Positions 8,790 through 16,316 of a DNA stretch of 64,000 nt are shown here, piece after piece. The notes under the pieces were generated by a model. It made no database searches. It saw nothing but the letters and a program-made list of their open reading frames with translations, and had not been told where the DNA came from. Positions within the stretch are counted from its first letter, which is position 1; the number at the start of each line of letters is the position of its first letter. The DNA is taken from contig JAPLJV010000012.1 in the NCBI GenBank assembly GCA_026388415.1, positions 34,150 through 98,149 on the forward strand. The letters run 5' to 3'. The position numbers were made by a program, and so were the translations under genes. Origin of the DNA: Deltaproteobacteria bacterium (GTDB lineage Bacteria > Desulfobacterota > Syntrophia > Syntrophales > JACQWR01).

Positions 8790-10097
8790 ATGGAAGAAGA
8801 CCCCCTGTTTGTAGAAGAGGCAGAGCCTCCAGGTAGGTCAACCAGTTCGCAAGATTTAATAAACTCCGGGGCAGATTTTTTTCCAACTCCACCTGTTCTG
8901 TCCCATCCCCCCGCTTTTCTTATGAAAACTAAGGGTAAGCCCGTAGTTTTCCAAGAAAACCCCGTATCTCGCAGCTTTCGTAAACGTTTTTACCCCACCA
9001 CCACTTACCAGGCCTGGAATGATTGGCGCTGGCAATTACGAAACCGCATCACCAATGTAGCCAAGTTAGCAGAATTGATAAGCCTCTCCGGCATGGAACG
9101 ATTTGCCGTGGCGAATGGCACGTCACTGCCTTTAGCGATTACGCCTTACTATGCCAGTCTGCTCAGTGTCTCCGAGGCCGATGATCGCCTGCGTCGCACG
9201 GTCATCCCCTCCCTGGAGGAAGGCACGTTAAGCAGCGGAGAGCAGGATGATCCGCTGGCAGAAGAACGTGACAGCCCCGTCCCCGGCATCGTCCACCGCT
9301 ATCCCGATCGCGTCCTGTTTCTGGTCACTGATTACTGTTCAACTTATTGCCGCTACTGCACGCGCTCGCGGATGGTGGGCGGCAGCCATCAGTACCATGA
9401 CGATGCCCGGCAGTGGGAGCAAGGCCTCGCCTACATAGCGGGCAATCCCGATATTCGTGATGTGCTGCTTTCCGGCGGTGATCCGCTGACTTTAAGCGAT
9501 GAAAAGCTGGATTGGCTTTTGTCGCGTCTGCAAATGATCCCGCATGTGGAAATAGTGAGGATCGGCACCAAGGTACCGGCCGTAATGCCGCAGCGCATCA
9601 CGCCGGACTTGATTCGCGTCCTCAAACGTCATCATCCGTTGTGGATGAGCATCCACGTAACCCATCCCGATGAGTTGACGCCCGAGATGTATCGGGCCTG
9701 CAAGCGCCTGGCCGATGCCGGTATTCCGCTCGGCTCGCAGACGGTCCTTTTGGCCGGAATCAACGACGATGTAGAGACGATGAAGCGCTTGATGCGCGGC
9801 CTGCTTCAGTTCCGGGTCAAGCCGTACTATCTCTACCAGTGCGATCCCATTCCCGGTTCGTCGCATTTTCGCACCCCCATCAGTAAGGGGTTGGAAATAA
9901 TCGAGGGATTACGCGGACATACGACCGGTTATGCCGTTCCCTCCTATGTGATTGACGCTCCCGGCGGCGGCGGCAAGATCCCCCTGTTACCGGAATACTT
10001 AGTGGGCAGGGAGGGTAATGATTTGATCCTCCGGAATTATGTCGGCGGATTTTACCGTTATACGGACTGCATCCAGCCCCAGGTGATTGTTCATTGA
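8790..10097 (+). CDS. kamA: lysine 2,3-aminomutase-type radical SAM enzyme
   Basis: Radical SAM/PLP enzyme predicted to convert L-lysine to L-beta-lysine. The cluster-binding motif is CSTYCRYC (Cys183, 187, 190). Two aspartates, in YQCD (352) and IDAPGGGGK (389), are 37 residues apart. This is the same spacing as Asp293 and Asp330, which bind the substrate epsilon-ammonium in the clostridial aminomutase, and supports lysine as substrate. The PLP-lysine is expected in the GGGGK segment. About 58 residues precede the homologous N-terminus and look poorly conserved. The ATG at 8790 has AAAGGAGGT 6 nt upstream. The gene is first in a four-gene operon and its stop overlaps the next start by 4 nt. 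An EpmB-like role (EF-P modification) is less likely because of the N-terminal arm and the partners. Confidence 0.88.
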   Translation: MEEDPLFVEEAEPPGRSTSSQDLINSGADFFPTPPVLSHPPAFLMKTKGKPVVFQENPVSRSFRKRFYPTTTYQAWNDWRWQLRNRITNVAKLAELISLSGMERFAVANGTSLPLAITPYYASLLSVSEADDRLRRTVIPSLEEGTLSSGEQDDPLAEERDSPVPGIVHRYPDRVLFLVTDYCSTYCRYCTRSRMVGGSHQYHDDARQWEQGLAYIAGNPDIRDVLLSGGDPLTLSDEKLDWLLSRLQMIPHVEIVRIGTKVPAVMPQRITPDLIRVLKRHHPLWMSIHVTHPDELTPEMYRACKRLADAGIPLGSQTVLLAGINDDVETMKRLMRGLLQFRVKPYYLYQCDPIPGSSHFRTPISKGLEIIEGLRGHTTGYAVPSYVIDAPGGGGKIPLLPEYLVGREGNDLILRNYVGGFYRYTDCIQPQVIVH

Positions 10098-11092
10098 GGA
10101 ACATCGGCATCACCTATGACCTGCGCGACGATTATCTGGCTGCTGGATACTCTAAAGAGGAAACCGCGGAATTTGATCGCGTGGATACGATTGATGCGCT
10201 GGAAGGATCTCTTTTGGAGCATGGTTACTCCGTGCAGCGCATCGGCAATATCAGAGCTCTCGTAGAACATCTGGCGGCCGGTGAACGCTGGGATATGGTC
10301 TTCAATATTGCTGAAGGTCTGCACGGCTTCGGCCGGGAGGCCCAGATACCGGCCTTGCTGGAGGCTTACCGCATCCCTTATACTTTTTCCGATTCCTTGG
10401 TGCTGAGTCTGACACTCCATAAAGGGATGACCAAGGACGTTGTCCGCGCCCTGGGCATTCCCACGCCTGATTTTTTCGTTTTGCATACCCTTGATGACCT
10501 TCCGCTGGTGCAGCTACCCTTCCCGCTCTTCGCCAAGCCCGTGGCGGAAGGAACAGGGAAGGGCATCAATGCCGCGTCCAGGATATCTTCGCCCGCAGAC
10601 CTGGAGATGATTTGCCGGCAGTTGCTCGAAAAATTCGATCAGCCGGTCCTGGTGGAGACTTACCTGCCCGGACGGGAATTTACCGTGGGCATCGTGGGTA
10701 CAGGCCCTGAGGCGGTGGTGCTGGGCGTGGTGGAGGTTATGCTCAAGGACAATGCCGAGCAAAACGCCTATTCCTACGTTAATAAGGAACGTTACGCAGA
10801 GCTCGTGGAGTACCGTCTTGTTGATGATGAGGCCGCCGGGCGGGCGGCGGAGATTGCCCTCGCGGCCTGGCGCGGGCTCGGCTGCCGTGATGGGGGCCGG
10901 GTAGACCTGCGTGCCGACGCTGAGGGACAGCCCTGCTTTATCGAAGTAAATCCATTAGCGGGCTTGCATCCCCGGCATTCTGATCTGCCCATTATTTGCA
11001 CCCTGAAGGGCATCAGTTACCACCAGTTGATCGGGTTTATCATGGATTCGGCCTGGAAGCGCCAGGGTATGCTTAGGGGCAATGCTGCGTGA
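10094..11092 (+). CDS. ATP-grasp ligase, D-Ala-D-Ala ligase-like (first of two)
   Basis: A 332-aa ATP-grasp protein related to D-alanine-D-alanine ligases. Such enzymes activate a carboxylate as acyl-phosphate and join it to an amine. The central ATP-grasp fold contains FAKPVAEGTGKGI (about 155) for nucleotide binding. The metal-binding end is FIEVNPLAGLHPRHSDLP (about 286-303), with the Glu and Asn magnesium ligands. It starts with TTG at 10094, overlapping the kamA stop (TTGA), so it is probably translated by coupling. The cell presumably has its own Ddl elsewhere. Here a second ligase and an acetyltransferase follow directly, so a peptide-like product built on beta-lysine is more plausible than cell wall synthesis. 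The substrate cannot be read from the sequence. Confidence 0.8.
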   Translation: MRNIGITYDLRDDYLAAGYSKEETAEFDRVDTIDALEGSLLEHGYSVQRIGNIRALVEHLAAGERWDMVFNIAEGLHGFGREAQIPALLEAYRIPYTFSDSLVLSLTLHKGMTKDVVRALGIPTPDFFVLHTLDDLPLVQLPFPLFAKPVAEGTGKGINAASRISSPADLEMICRQLLEKFDQPVLVETYLPGREFTVGIVGTGPEAVVLGVVEVMLKDNAEQNAYSYVNKERYAELVEYRLVDDEAAGRAAEIALAAWRGLGCRDGGRVDLRADAEGQPCFIEVNPLAGLHPRHSDLPIICTLKGISYHQLIGFIMDSAWKRQGMLRGNAA

Positions 11093-12081
11093 AGGTCGCC
11101 GTTCTACATGGCAAGGTTATGGCCGGCGCCGCCCAGGACGAGCAGGATGTGCTGGTGCAAGTTGCCTGCGTTTCCCAGGCCCTGGCCCAATTGGGATATG
11201 AGCCTGTCCCGGTTGCCCTCTCCCTGAACATGACCGAGGCGGCCGATAATTTGCTGGCCGTAAAACCTGCTTTTGTCTTTAACCTAGTGGAGGCAATCGA
11301 AGGCCGGGGCAACTTGATCCCCTGTGCGCCTCTGCTCCTGGACGCCCTCCAGTTGCCCTATACGGGGGCCCAAGCCGAGGCCATGTTCTTGAGCTCGGGA
11401 AAAATCACGGCTAAAAACATCATGCGCATGGCCGGAATCGCCACACCGGACTGTTTATCTGTTGACGGCCCCTGGCCGGCCGCGCTGAAGATGACCCGGT
11501 ACATCATTAAGTCAGAGTGGGAGCATGCCTCCCTGGGGCTCGATGAGAGCGCTGTATTCTATCCCTCTGACATCGAACAATTACGGAGTAAAATCCTGGC
11601 CTTGCGTGAGCGTCTCGGTGGCGCCTGCTTTGCAGAGGCCTTTGTAGACGGCAGAGAGCTGAATATTGCCCTGCTGGCCCGTGCAGCAGGCGTCGAGGTT
11701 TTGCCCCCGGCCGAAATAATCTTTGCCGATTATCCCCCCGACAAGGTGCGCATGCTTTGCTACGACGCCAAATGGACGCCTGATTCTTTTGAATACGAAC
11801 ACACCCGGCGCACGTTTGATTTCCCCCCGCAGGATGAACCATTGTTGAGACAACTATCCGCTATTTCCACTCACTGCTGGGAAGTATTTAAGCTGCGCGG
11901 TTATGCCCGCGTTGATTTTCGGATTGACGAGGCCGGCCAACCCTGGGTACTGGAGATAAACGCCAATCCCTGCCTGTCGCCCGACGGCGGTTTTGTGGCG
12001 GCCGCGGCGAGGGACGGCCTGGACTATAACGGACTGATCGGCAGGATCATCCAGGATATCCCGCAGAAAGAAGGGGCATGA
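11089..12081 (+). CDS. ATP-grasp ligase, D-Ala-D-Ala ligase-like (second of two)
   Basis: A 330-aa ATP-grasp protein, paralogous in fold to its neighbour but clearly divergent. The N-terminal domain has the FNLVEAIEGRGNLIP segment (about 63-77) seen in Ddl-like proteins. The C-terminal metal site is WVLEINANPCLSPDGGF (about 286-302), in which the usual Ddl NPxPG/T pattern is altered to NPCLS. The GTG start at 11089 overlaps the previous stop by 4 nt (GTGA), and its own stop overlaps the next gene. Two tandem ligases suggest either two successive amide bonds or a heterodimer. Substrate unknown. Confidence 0.8.
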   Translation: MKVAVLHGKVMAGAAQDEQDVLVQVACVSQALAQLGYEPVPVALSLNMTEAADNLLAVKPAFVFNLVEAIEGRGNLIPCAPLLLDALQLPYTGAQAEAMFLSSGKITAKNIMRMAGIATPDCLSVDGPWPAALKMTRYIIKSEWEHASLGLDESAVFYPSDIEQLRSKILALRERLGGACFAEAFVDGRELNIALLARAAGVEVLPPAEIIFADYPPDKVRMLCYDAKWTPDSFEYEHTRRTFDFPPQDEPLLRQLSAISTHCWEVFKLRGYARVDFRIDEAGQPWVLEINANPCLSPDGGFVAAAARDGLDYNGLIGRIIQDIPQKEGA

Positions 12082-12566
12082 AGGCATCCGGTTTAACTTA
12101 TCGCGAGGAAGTTATTGCCGCAGACCAGGAGGCCGTCCGCGCCATCGTCAAGGCCAGCGGCTTTTTTTCGGACGACGAGGTCGCCATTGCCGCCGAGTTA
12201 GTGGAAGCACGATTGTCAGAGGGCGAGGAGAGCGGCTACTATTTTCTCTTTGCCGAACAGGCGGGCAAAGTGGCCGGTTATACCTGTTTCGGACCCATAC
12301 CGGGCAGCCTCCATAGCTATGATTTATACTGGATCGCCGTAGCCAACCATCTTCGCCAGCGCGGCATCGGAAAGGACCTCCTGTCACGGAGTGAAGCCCT
12401 GATCCGGAAGCGGGGCGGCAGCAGGATTTACATCGAGACCTCGGCCCGCCCGCAATATGAAAAGACGGTGGCCTTTTATCTCGCCTGCGGCTACCGTCAG
12501 GAGGCCTTTCTGGAAGATTTTTACGCCCCCGGCGATAGCAAGATTATCTTTGTGAAGGCCCTTTAA
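12078..12566 (+). CDS. GNAT-family N-acetyltransferase
   Basis: A 162-aa acetyl-CoA-dependent acetyltransferase. The core pattern is visible: a beta-4 strand LYWIAVAN, then the pyrophosphate-binding loop RQRGIGKDLL (about 94-103, Q/RxxGxG/A), and a C-terminal FYLACGYRQEAF typical of GNAT acceptors. The ATG at 12078 overlaps the preceding stop by 4 nt (ATGA), making it the last member of the kamA operon. In methanogens and some bacteria a GNAT enzyme (AblB) acetylates beta-lysine at N-epsilon to make an osmolyte. The same reaction, or capping of a beta-lysyl peptide, is a reasonable guess here. It is not closely recognisable as AblB. Confidence 0.82.
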   Translation: MKASGLTYREEVIAADQEAVRAIVKASGFFSDDEVAIAAELVEARLSEGEESGYYFLFAEQAGKVAGYTCFGPIPGSLHSYDLYWIAVANHLRQRGIGKDLLSRSEALIRKRGGSRIYIETSARPQYEKTVAFYLACGYRQEAFLEDFYAPGDSKIIFVKAL

Positions 12567-12724
12567 GCGCCATCAAACAATTATCCTGTGGAGTCCCTCG
12601 GCACAAAAACATATTGCTTTTTTTAGGATAATTGGATAGAAATCACCCTATATATTTGGCACAGATTATTTAATTACCTGCCGACGATTACCAACAGTTT
12701 TTGCAAATGAGAAGGAGATAGGGG

Positions 12725-13345
12725 ATGCGTTTTATACCCAAAGAGGAGAAGTTTTTTGATCTTTTTGAGGAACTGGCCGCGAAGATCGAAGAAGGGGTAA
12801 AATTCTTTCTGGCCATGGTAGAGAAGTACGAATATTCCGATGAGGATATTGCCCGCCTGAAGCAGATAGAGCATGAGGCCGATAGTATCACCCATAAAAC
12901 GTACGAGAAGATGCATAAAACCTTTCTCACCCCGTTGGATCGCGAGGATATTTACGCCCTGGTCAACAAGATGGACAGTGTAATAGATATGATCGAGGCA
13001 TCCGCCATGCGGCTGAACCTTTATAAAGTCAAGCGTCCGTCGGAAGCGATTATCTTGCTGGCCCGGATACTCGACAAGGCCGTGCAAAAGATAATAATCA
13101 TTGTCCATGGCATGCGAGACATGAAGAATGCGCGAATGATTCTGGATGCCTGCGTGGAAGTCAATACCCTGGAAAACGATGGCGATGTAGTTTTAAGAAC
13201 GACTATTGCCGAATTGTTTGAAAAGGAAAAAGACGTCTTTGAGTTGATCAAGTGGAAGGAAATCTACGAAAGGCTCGAAGAAGCCATTGATGTCTGTGAA
13301 GATGTTTCCAACATTGCCGAGGGTATCGTTCTGAAAAATGGATAA
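12725..13345 (+). CDS. DUF47 family (PhoU-like) phosphate transport regulator
   Basis: An all-helical 206-aa protein of the DUF47/PhoU-related family, normally found directly upstream of Pit-type transporters and thought to control them. Heptad-like charged helices run throughout, with metal-binding-like acidic patches such as LKQIEHEADSITHKTYEKMH (about 46-65). The ATG at 12725 has AGAAGGAG 7 nt upstream. Its TAA stop lies 8 nt inside the pit gene, so the two are translationally coupled. It is expected to be cytoplasmic and membrane-associated through the transporter. Confidence 0.88.
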   Translation: MRFIPKEEKFFDLFEELAAKIEEGVKFFLAMVEKYEYSDEDIARLKQIEHEADSITHKTYEKMHKTFLTPLDREDIYALVNKMDSVIDMIEASAMRLNLYKVKRPSEAIILLARILDKAVQKIIIIVHGMRDMKNARMILDACVEVNTLENDGDVVLRTTIAELFEKEKDVFELIKWKEIYERLEEAIDVCEDVSNIAEGIVLKNG

Positions 13346-14336
13346 CTCCCTGCTGTTCGTCATTTTTGTGGTTCTGGTGGCCTTATCCTTCGATTATATC
13401 AATGGCTTCCACGACTCGGCCAACTCCATTTCCACGATAGTTTCCACCCGGGTGCTGTCCCCCCGGTATGCCGTCATCTGGGCGGCTTTTTTTAATTTTG
13501 CGGCTGCCTTTCTCGTCGGCACCAGCGTGGCCGAGACCATCGGAACCGGCATCATCCATCCCGACATGATTGAAGATCATCTGATCCTGGCTGCCTTGGG
13601 CGGCGCGATTATCTGGAACCTGTTGACCTGGTACTTCGGATTGCCCAGTAGTTCGTCCCACGCCCTGATCGGGGGCCTCATCGGCGTCGGGCTGGTCAAA
13701 GGCGGCACGGGGGCCCTCGTTTTTGCCGGAATAGCCAAGACGACCATTTTTATTATTCTTTCCCCTGCGATAGGTCTTGTTCTGGGCCTGTTGATGATGG
13801 TTGCGGTTCTGAATCTCAGTCGTAATTCCAACGTTGCCAAAGCGGATAAACTGTTCCGCAAGCTGCAGTTATTATCGGCGGCGATGTACAGCCTCGGCCA
13901 CGGCATGAACGACGCCCAGAAAACCATGGGTATCATCGCCATGATTCTCTTCAGCCGTGGTTACCTGGGACCCAAGTTCTATATACCTTTCTGGATTGTG
14001 CTGCTCTGCTATGTCTTTATTGCCCTGGGAACGATGGCCGGCGGCTGGCGGATTGTCAAAACCATGGGTACAAAAATCACCAAGCTCCGACCCATGGGGG
14101 GGTTCTGCGCCGAAACGGCGGCCGCTGTCGCCCTCTTCGGGGCATCATATGCCGGCATTCCCGTCAGCACGACCCACACCATTACCGGCGCCATCATGGG
14201 GGTCGGTGCTACCCATAGACTTACCGCCGTCCGCTGGGGAATAGTCGGCGCCATCATCTGGGCATGGGTGTTAACCATTCCCGTCTGCGCCATGCTTGCC
14301 GCTTCTCTTTTCCTGATCCTGGAAAGCTTCTTTTAA
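13338..14336 (+). CDS. pit: low-affinity inorganic phosphate transporter, Pit family
   Basis: Inner-membrane phosphate (metal-phosphate:H+ or Na+) symporter, 332 aa, almost entirely hydrophobic with about 8-10 membrane helices. The duplicated PiT signature is present as FDYINGFHDSANSIST (about 15-30) in the first half and LGHGMNDAQKTMGI (about 184-197) in the second, with GxPVSTTHT-like turns (SSSHALIGG and VSTTHTITG). It is fused by an 8-nt overlap to the DUF47 gene. It ends convergently with the response regulator gene only 28 bp away. Sulfate transport has been shown for some relatives, but the DUF47 partner supports phosphate. Confidence 0.92.
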   Translation: MDNSLLFVIFVVLVALSFDYINGFHDSANSISTIVSTRVLSPRYAVIWAAFFNFAAAFLVGTSVAETIGTGIIHPDMIEDHLILAALGGAIIWNLLTWYFGLPSSSSHALIGGLIGVGLVKGGTGALVFAGIAKTTIFIILSPAIGLVLGLLMMVAVLNLSRNSNVAKADKLFRKLQLLSAAMYSLGHGMNDAQKTMGIIAMILFSRGYLGPKFYIPFWIVLLCYVFIALGTMAGGWRIVKTMGTKITKLRPMGGFCAETAAAVALFGASYAGIPVSTTHTITGAIMGVGATHRLTAVRWGIVGAIIWAWVLTIPVCAMLAASLFLILESFF

Positions 14337-14364
14337 TAATCCGATAATCATGTCGCAGGTTGTT

Positions 14365-15093
14365 TCAGATATGAGGCTCCGGGTGGTCAAACATGTATCC
14401 GACGGAGCGGAGGCTCTTGAAATAGACTGGGTTTTGCGGATCCGCTTCGAAATATTTGCGGAGCCGGACGACGAAGTTGTCCACGGTACGGGTGGTGACG
14501 ATCCCCGTGTATCCCCAGCCTATTTCCAGGATCTGCTTTCTTGAGAGCGGCTGGCCCCGGTGGGAAATGAAGAGCTTTAAAAGCTTCACTTCCTGTTCCG
14601 TAAGTGCGATCTGGCTGCCGCGGACATAGGCCGTGGCAGTGCTGAAATCAATCCGGTTGCTGCCGAAGTTGTATTCGGGGGGTGTCGAAATGTTTTTGTC
14701 CCCGTTGTCGGCCCAGGAGGCGCGGGCCAGGAGTCTTTCCACGCGCAGCAAGAACTCTTCCAGATTGAACGGTTTGGCCAGATAGTCGTCCACGCCGCAG
14801 GTCAGGCCCTTGACCCGGTCTTCCAGGCTGCCGCGGGCCGAGAGAATAAGGACCGGCAACCGCTCATCCTGCAGTCGGATGCTCTGCAAGACAGAAAAGC
14901 CGTCCATACCGGGCATCATGATGTCGAGGATAATCAAATGGGGCTGGCCGGTCTGCCATTTCTGCAAGCCTGCGACCCCGTCCGGGGCGATATCCACCTC
15001 ATACCCCTGCAGCAGGAGATTCAGCTTGATGCCCTCGGCAATATGGCTGTCGTCTTCAATGATGAGGATACGTTTTTTGCCTGAAGATTCCAT
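14365..15093 (-). CDS. OmpR/PhoB-family response regulator
   Basis: A 242-aa two-component response regulator. The receiver domain has the acidic pair Asp14/Asp15, the phosphoacceptor Asp57 in LIILDIMMPGMDG, and the conserved lysine in YLAKPFN (about 106). The C-terminal winged-helix domain includes LTEQEVKLLKLFISHRGQ and the recognition helix region TTRTVDNFVVRLRKYF. It lies 49 nt downstream of its sensor kinase and is probably co-transcribed with it. The proximity to pit suggests, but does not show, a phosphate-related signal. Phosphate control by PhoR/PhoB would normally also include a phoU/pst set, which is not in the window. Confidence 0.93.
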   Translation of the reverse strand: MESSGKKRILIIEDDSHIAEGIKLNLLLQGYEVDIAPDGVAGLQKWQTGQPHLIILDIMMPGMDGFSVLQSIRLQDERLPVLILSARGSLEDRVKGLTCGVDDYLAKPFNLEEFLLRVERLLARASWADNGDKNISTPPEYNFGSNRIDFSTATAYVRGSQIALTEQEVKLLKLFISHRGQPLSRKQILEIGWGYTGIVTTRTVDNFVVRLRKYFEADPQNPVYFKSLRSVGYMFDHPEPHI

Positions 15094-15142
15094 GTTTTCA
15101 ACCCCTGTTATATTTCGTGACGCAACCGACCCCCACGACCAA

Positions 15143-16102
15143 TCAGACCCGCTGAGCAGGCAGGATGAGGGTAAACACCGCCCCCGCTTCCGGCCGATTG
15201 GCCGCGATGACCTTTCCCTTGTGCATCCGGGCGATATTCTGGACCAGATAAAGACCCAGCCCGCTGCCCCTGGGCAACAAACTTTCCGGCCGACCGGCGG
15301 CGGCCTGGTAAAATTTCCGAAAAATCTTTTTTAAGTCCCCCTTTTCTATGCCGATGCCGTTATCTTCAAACCGGATGTGCAGTTTATTTTTTATCCGCAC
15401 AAAACGAATATCAATAACGGGCTGCTCACTGTCGTTGTATTTAATGCCATTAGTGAGGATATTCATCACGAGCATCTCAAAGAGGGGTTGGTTAATCGGG
15501 TATAAGAAAGCCTTACCAGGATCGTGTATCCGGATAATGCAATTCCTGAAGAGATGAATGTTGTGCTGTTGGAATTGCTGCACCGTTTGCACCAGGTCGG
15601 CAGTGACAAACTCCCCCCCGTAGGTCTTCGTTTCGATCTTGGCTAGATTCAGGATCCGGTTGATATGTTCCGCCAGACGTTCCGTATCCTGAAGCATATA
15701 ACGGATGTATTTGATCTGTTCTTCTCGCGTCAGTTCATGCTTTAAAAACGTTTCTAAATAGAGCTTCAGGGAAGTGACCGGAGTTTTCAATTCATGCGTG
15801 AAGTTATTGATGAATTCGTGCTGCAGCCAGTTAAGACGCACCATCTTCTGGCTGTAAATAAAGATGATGAGGGTGCCGGTCAGGATGATAGCGACCAGGA
15901 TCGAGAGGACGAGAATGACCACCCAAGTTTGGGCCTCCAGGAACTGGCTGGCGTCAAGATTGTAACGGCGCACCAGGGCCTGCAGCCCCGTGCTGACTCT
16001 GATGTACCAGTAGATATAAAGAAAGAGAGAAGTCGCCAGCGCCAGGATGGAAAAAATAAAAATAAAAACTGGGTGTAAAAACCATGGAAATCGCTTGACC
16101 AT
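15143..16102 (-). CDS. membrane sensor histidine kinase
   Basis: A 319-aa sensor kinase. Two membrane helices (about 10-32 and 61-83) enclose a short extracytoplasmic loop of some 28 residues, so a large ligand-binding sensor domain is absent. The H-box is NFTHELKTPVTS with His103. The ATP-binding domain shows the N-box MLVMNILTNGIKYN, G1 DNGIGIEKGD, F-box IFRKFYQ and G2 GSGLGLYLV. The membrane segment may sense membrane state or a partner protein. No good Shine-Dalgarno sequence precedes the ATG. A possible promoter and a direct repeat lie upstream. Confidence 0.92.
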   Translation of the reverse strand: MVKRFPWFLHPVFIFIFSILALATSLFLYIYWYIRVSTGLQALVRRYNLDASQFLEAQTWVVILVLSILVAIILTGTLIIFIYSQKMVRLNWLQHEFINNFTHELKTPVTSLKLYLETFLKHELTREEQIKYIRYMLQDTERLAEHINRILNLAKIETKTYGGEFVTADLVQTVQQFQQHNIHLFRNCIIRIHDPGKAFLYPINQPLFEMLVMNILTNGIKYNDSEQPVIDIRFVRIKNKLHIRFEDNGIGIEKGDLKKIFRKFYQAAAGRPESLLPRGSGLGLYLVQNIARMHKGKVIAANRPEAGAVFTLILPAQRV

Positions 16103-16108
16103 GGTTTA

Positions 16109-16136
16109 TTTTTACACAATCGAAAAAAAGAGTCAA
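16109..16136 (-). promoter_or_regulatory. possible promoter of the two-component operon
   Basis: On the minus strand TTGACT (16131-16136) is followed after 16 nt by TAAAAA (16109-16114), a passable sigma70 pair ending 7 nt before the kinase ATG. That would make a very short leader, consistent with the lack of a ribosome-binding site. The match is moderate. Confidence 0.35.
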
Positions 16137-16156
16137 CTGGTAACCCGATAATCTGA

Positions 16157-16177
16157 TTTGTAAAACTTTTGTAAAAC
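16157..16177. promoter_or_regulatory. direct repeat with 11-bp period, candidate response-regulator operator
   Basis: TTTGTAAAAC occurs at 16157-16166 and again at 16168-16177, exactly 11 bp apart. PhoB/OmpR-type regulators bind head-to-tail dimers on repeats of this period. It lies 55 bp upstream of the kinase gene and 20 bp upstream of its putative -35 box, so autoregulation is plausible. The same element could affect the divergent radical SAM gene. Confidence 0.5.
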
Positions 16178-16245
16178 GTAAATTACCGCTTTCATTAGAT
16201 AATCACTCCTTGTAGGATGTCCGAAAGTCACCAGGGAATATTCGG

Positions 16246-16276
16246 CGCCTCCCTTTAGTAGTAAATGGGGGAGGCG
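16246..16276 (+). promoter_or_regulatory. hairpin in the leader of the B12-radical SAM gene
   Basis: CGCCTCCC (16246-16253) pairs with GGGAGGCG (16269-16276), with an additional TTTA/TAAA pairing inside. No T-run follows, so it is not a classical terminator. It lies 41 nt before the ATG. No cobalamin riboswitch consensus was recognised around it. Confidence 0.4.
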
Positions 16277-16316
16277 GTATTGGCAGGTTGAACAGACAAG
16301 CGATCAGGAGGCAAAC

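Noticed and set aside
8770..8790. Six-codon leader ORF MVKEVK ending in TAATG at the kamA start, with two lysine codons
   Set aside because: Its Shine-Dalgarno candidate is 16 nt away, and the ORF is largely made of the kamA ribosome-binding sequence itself. No attenuator hairpins were seen.
12567..12724. Possible sigma54 promoter (TGGCAC) before the DUF47-pit genes
   Set aside because: The -24 half is present but no TTGC -12 element lies at the required distance.
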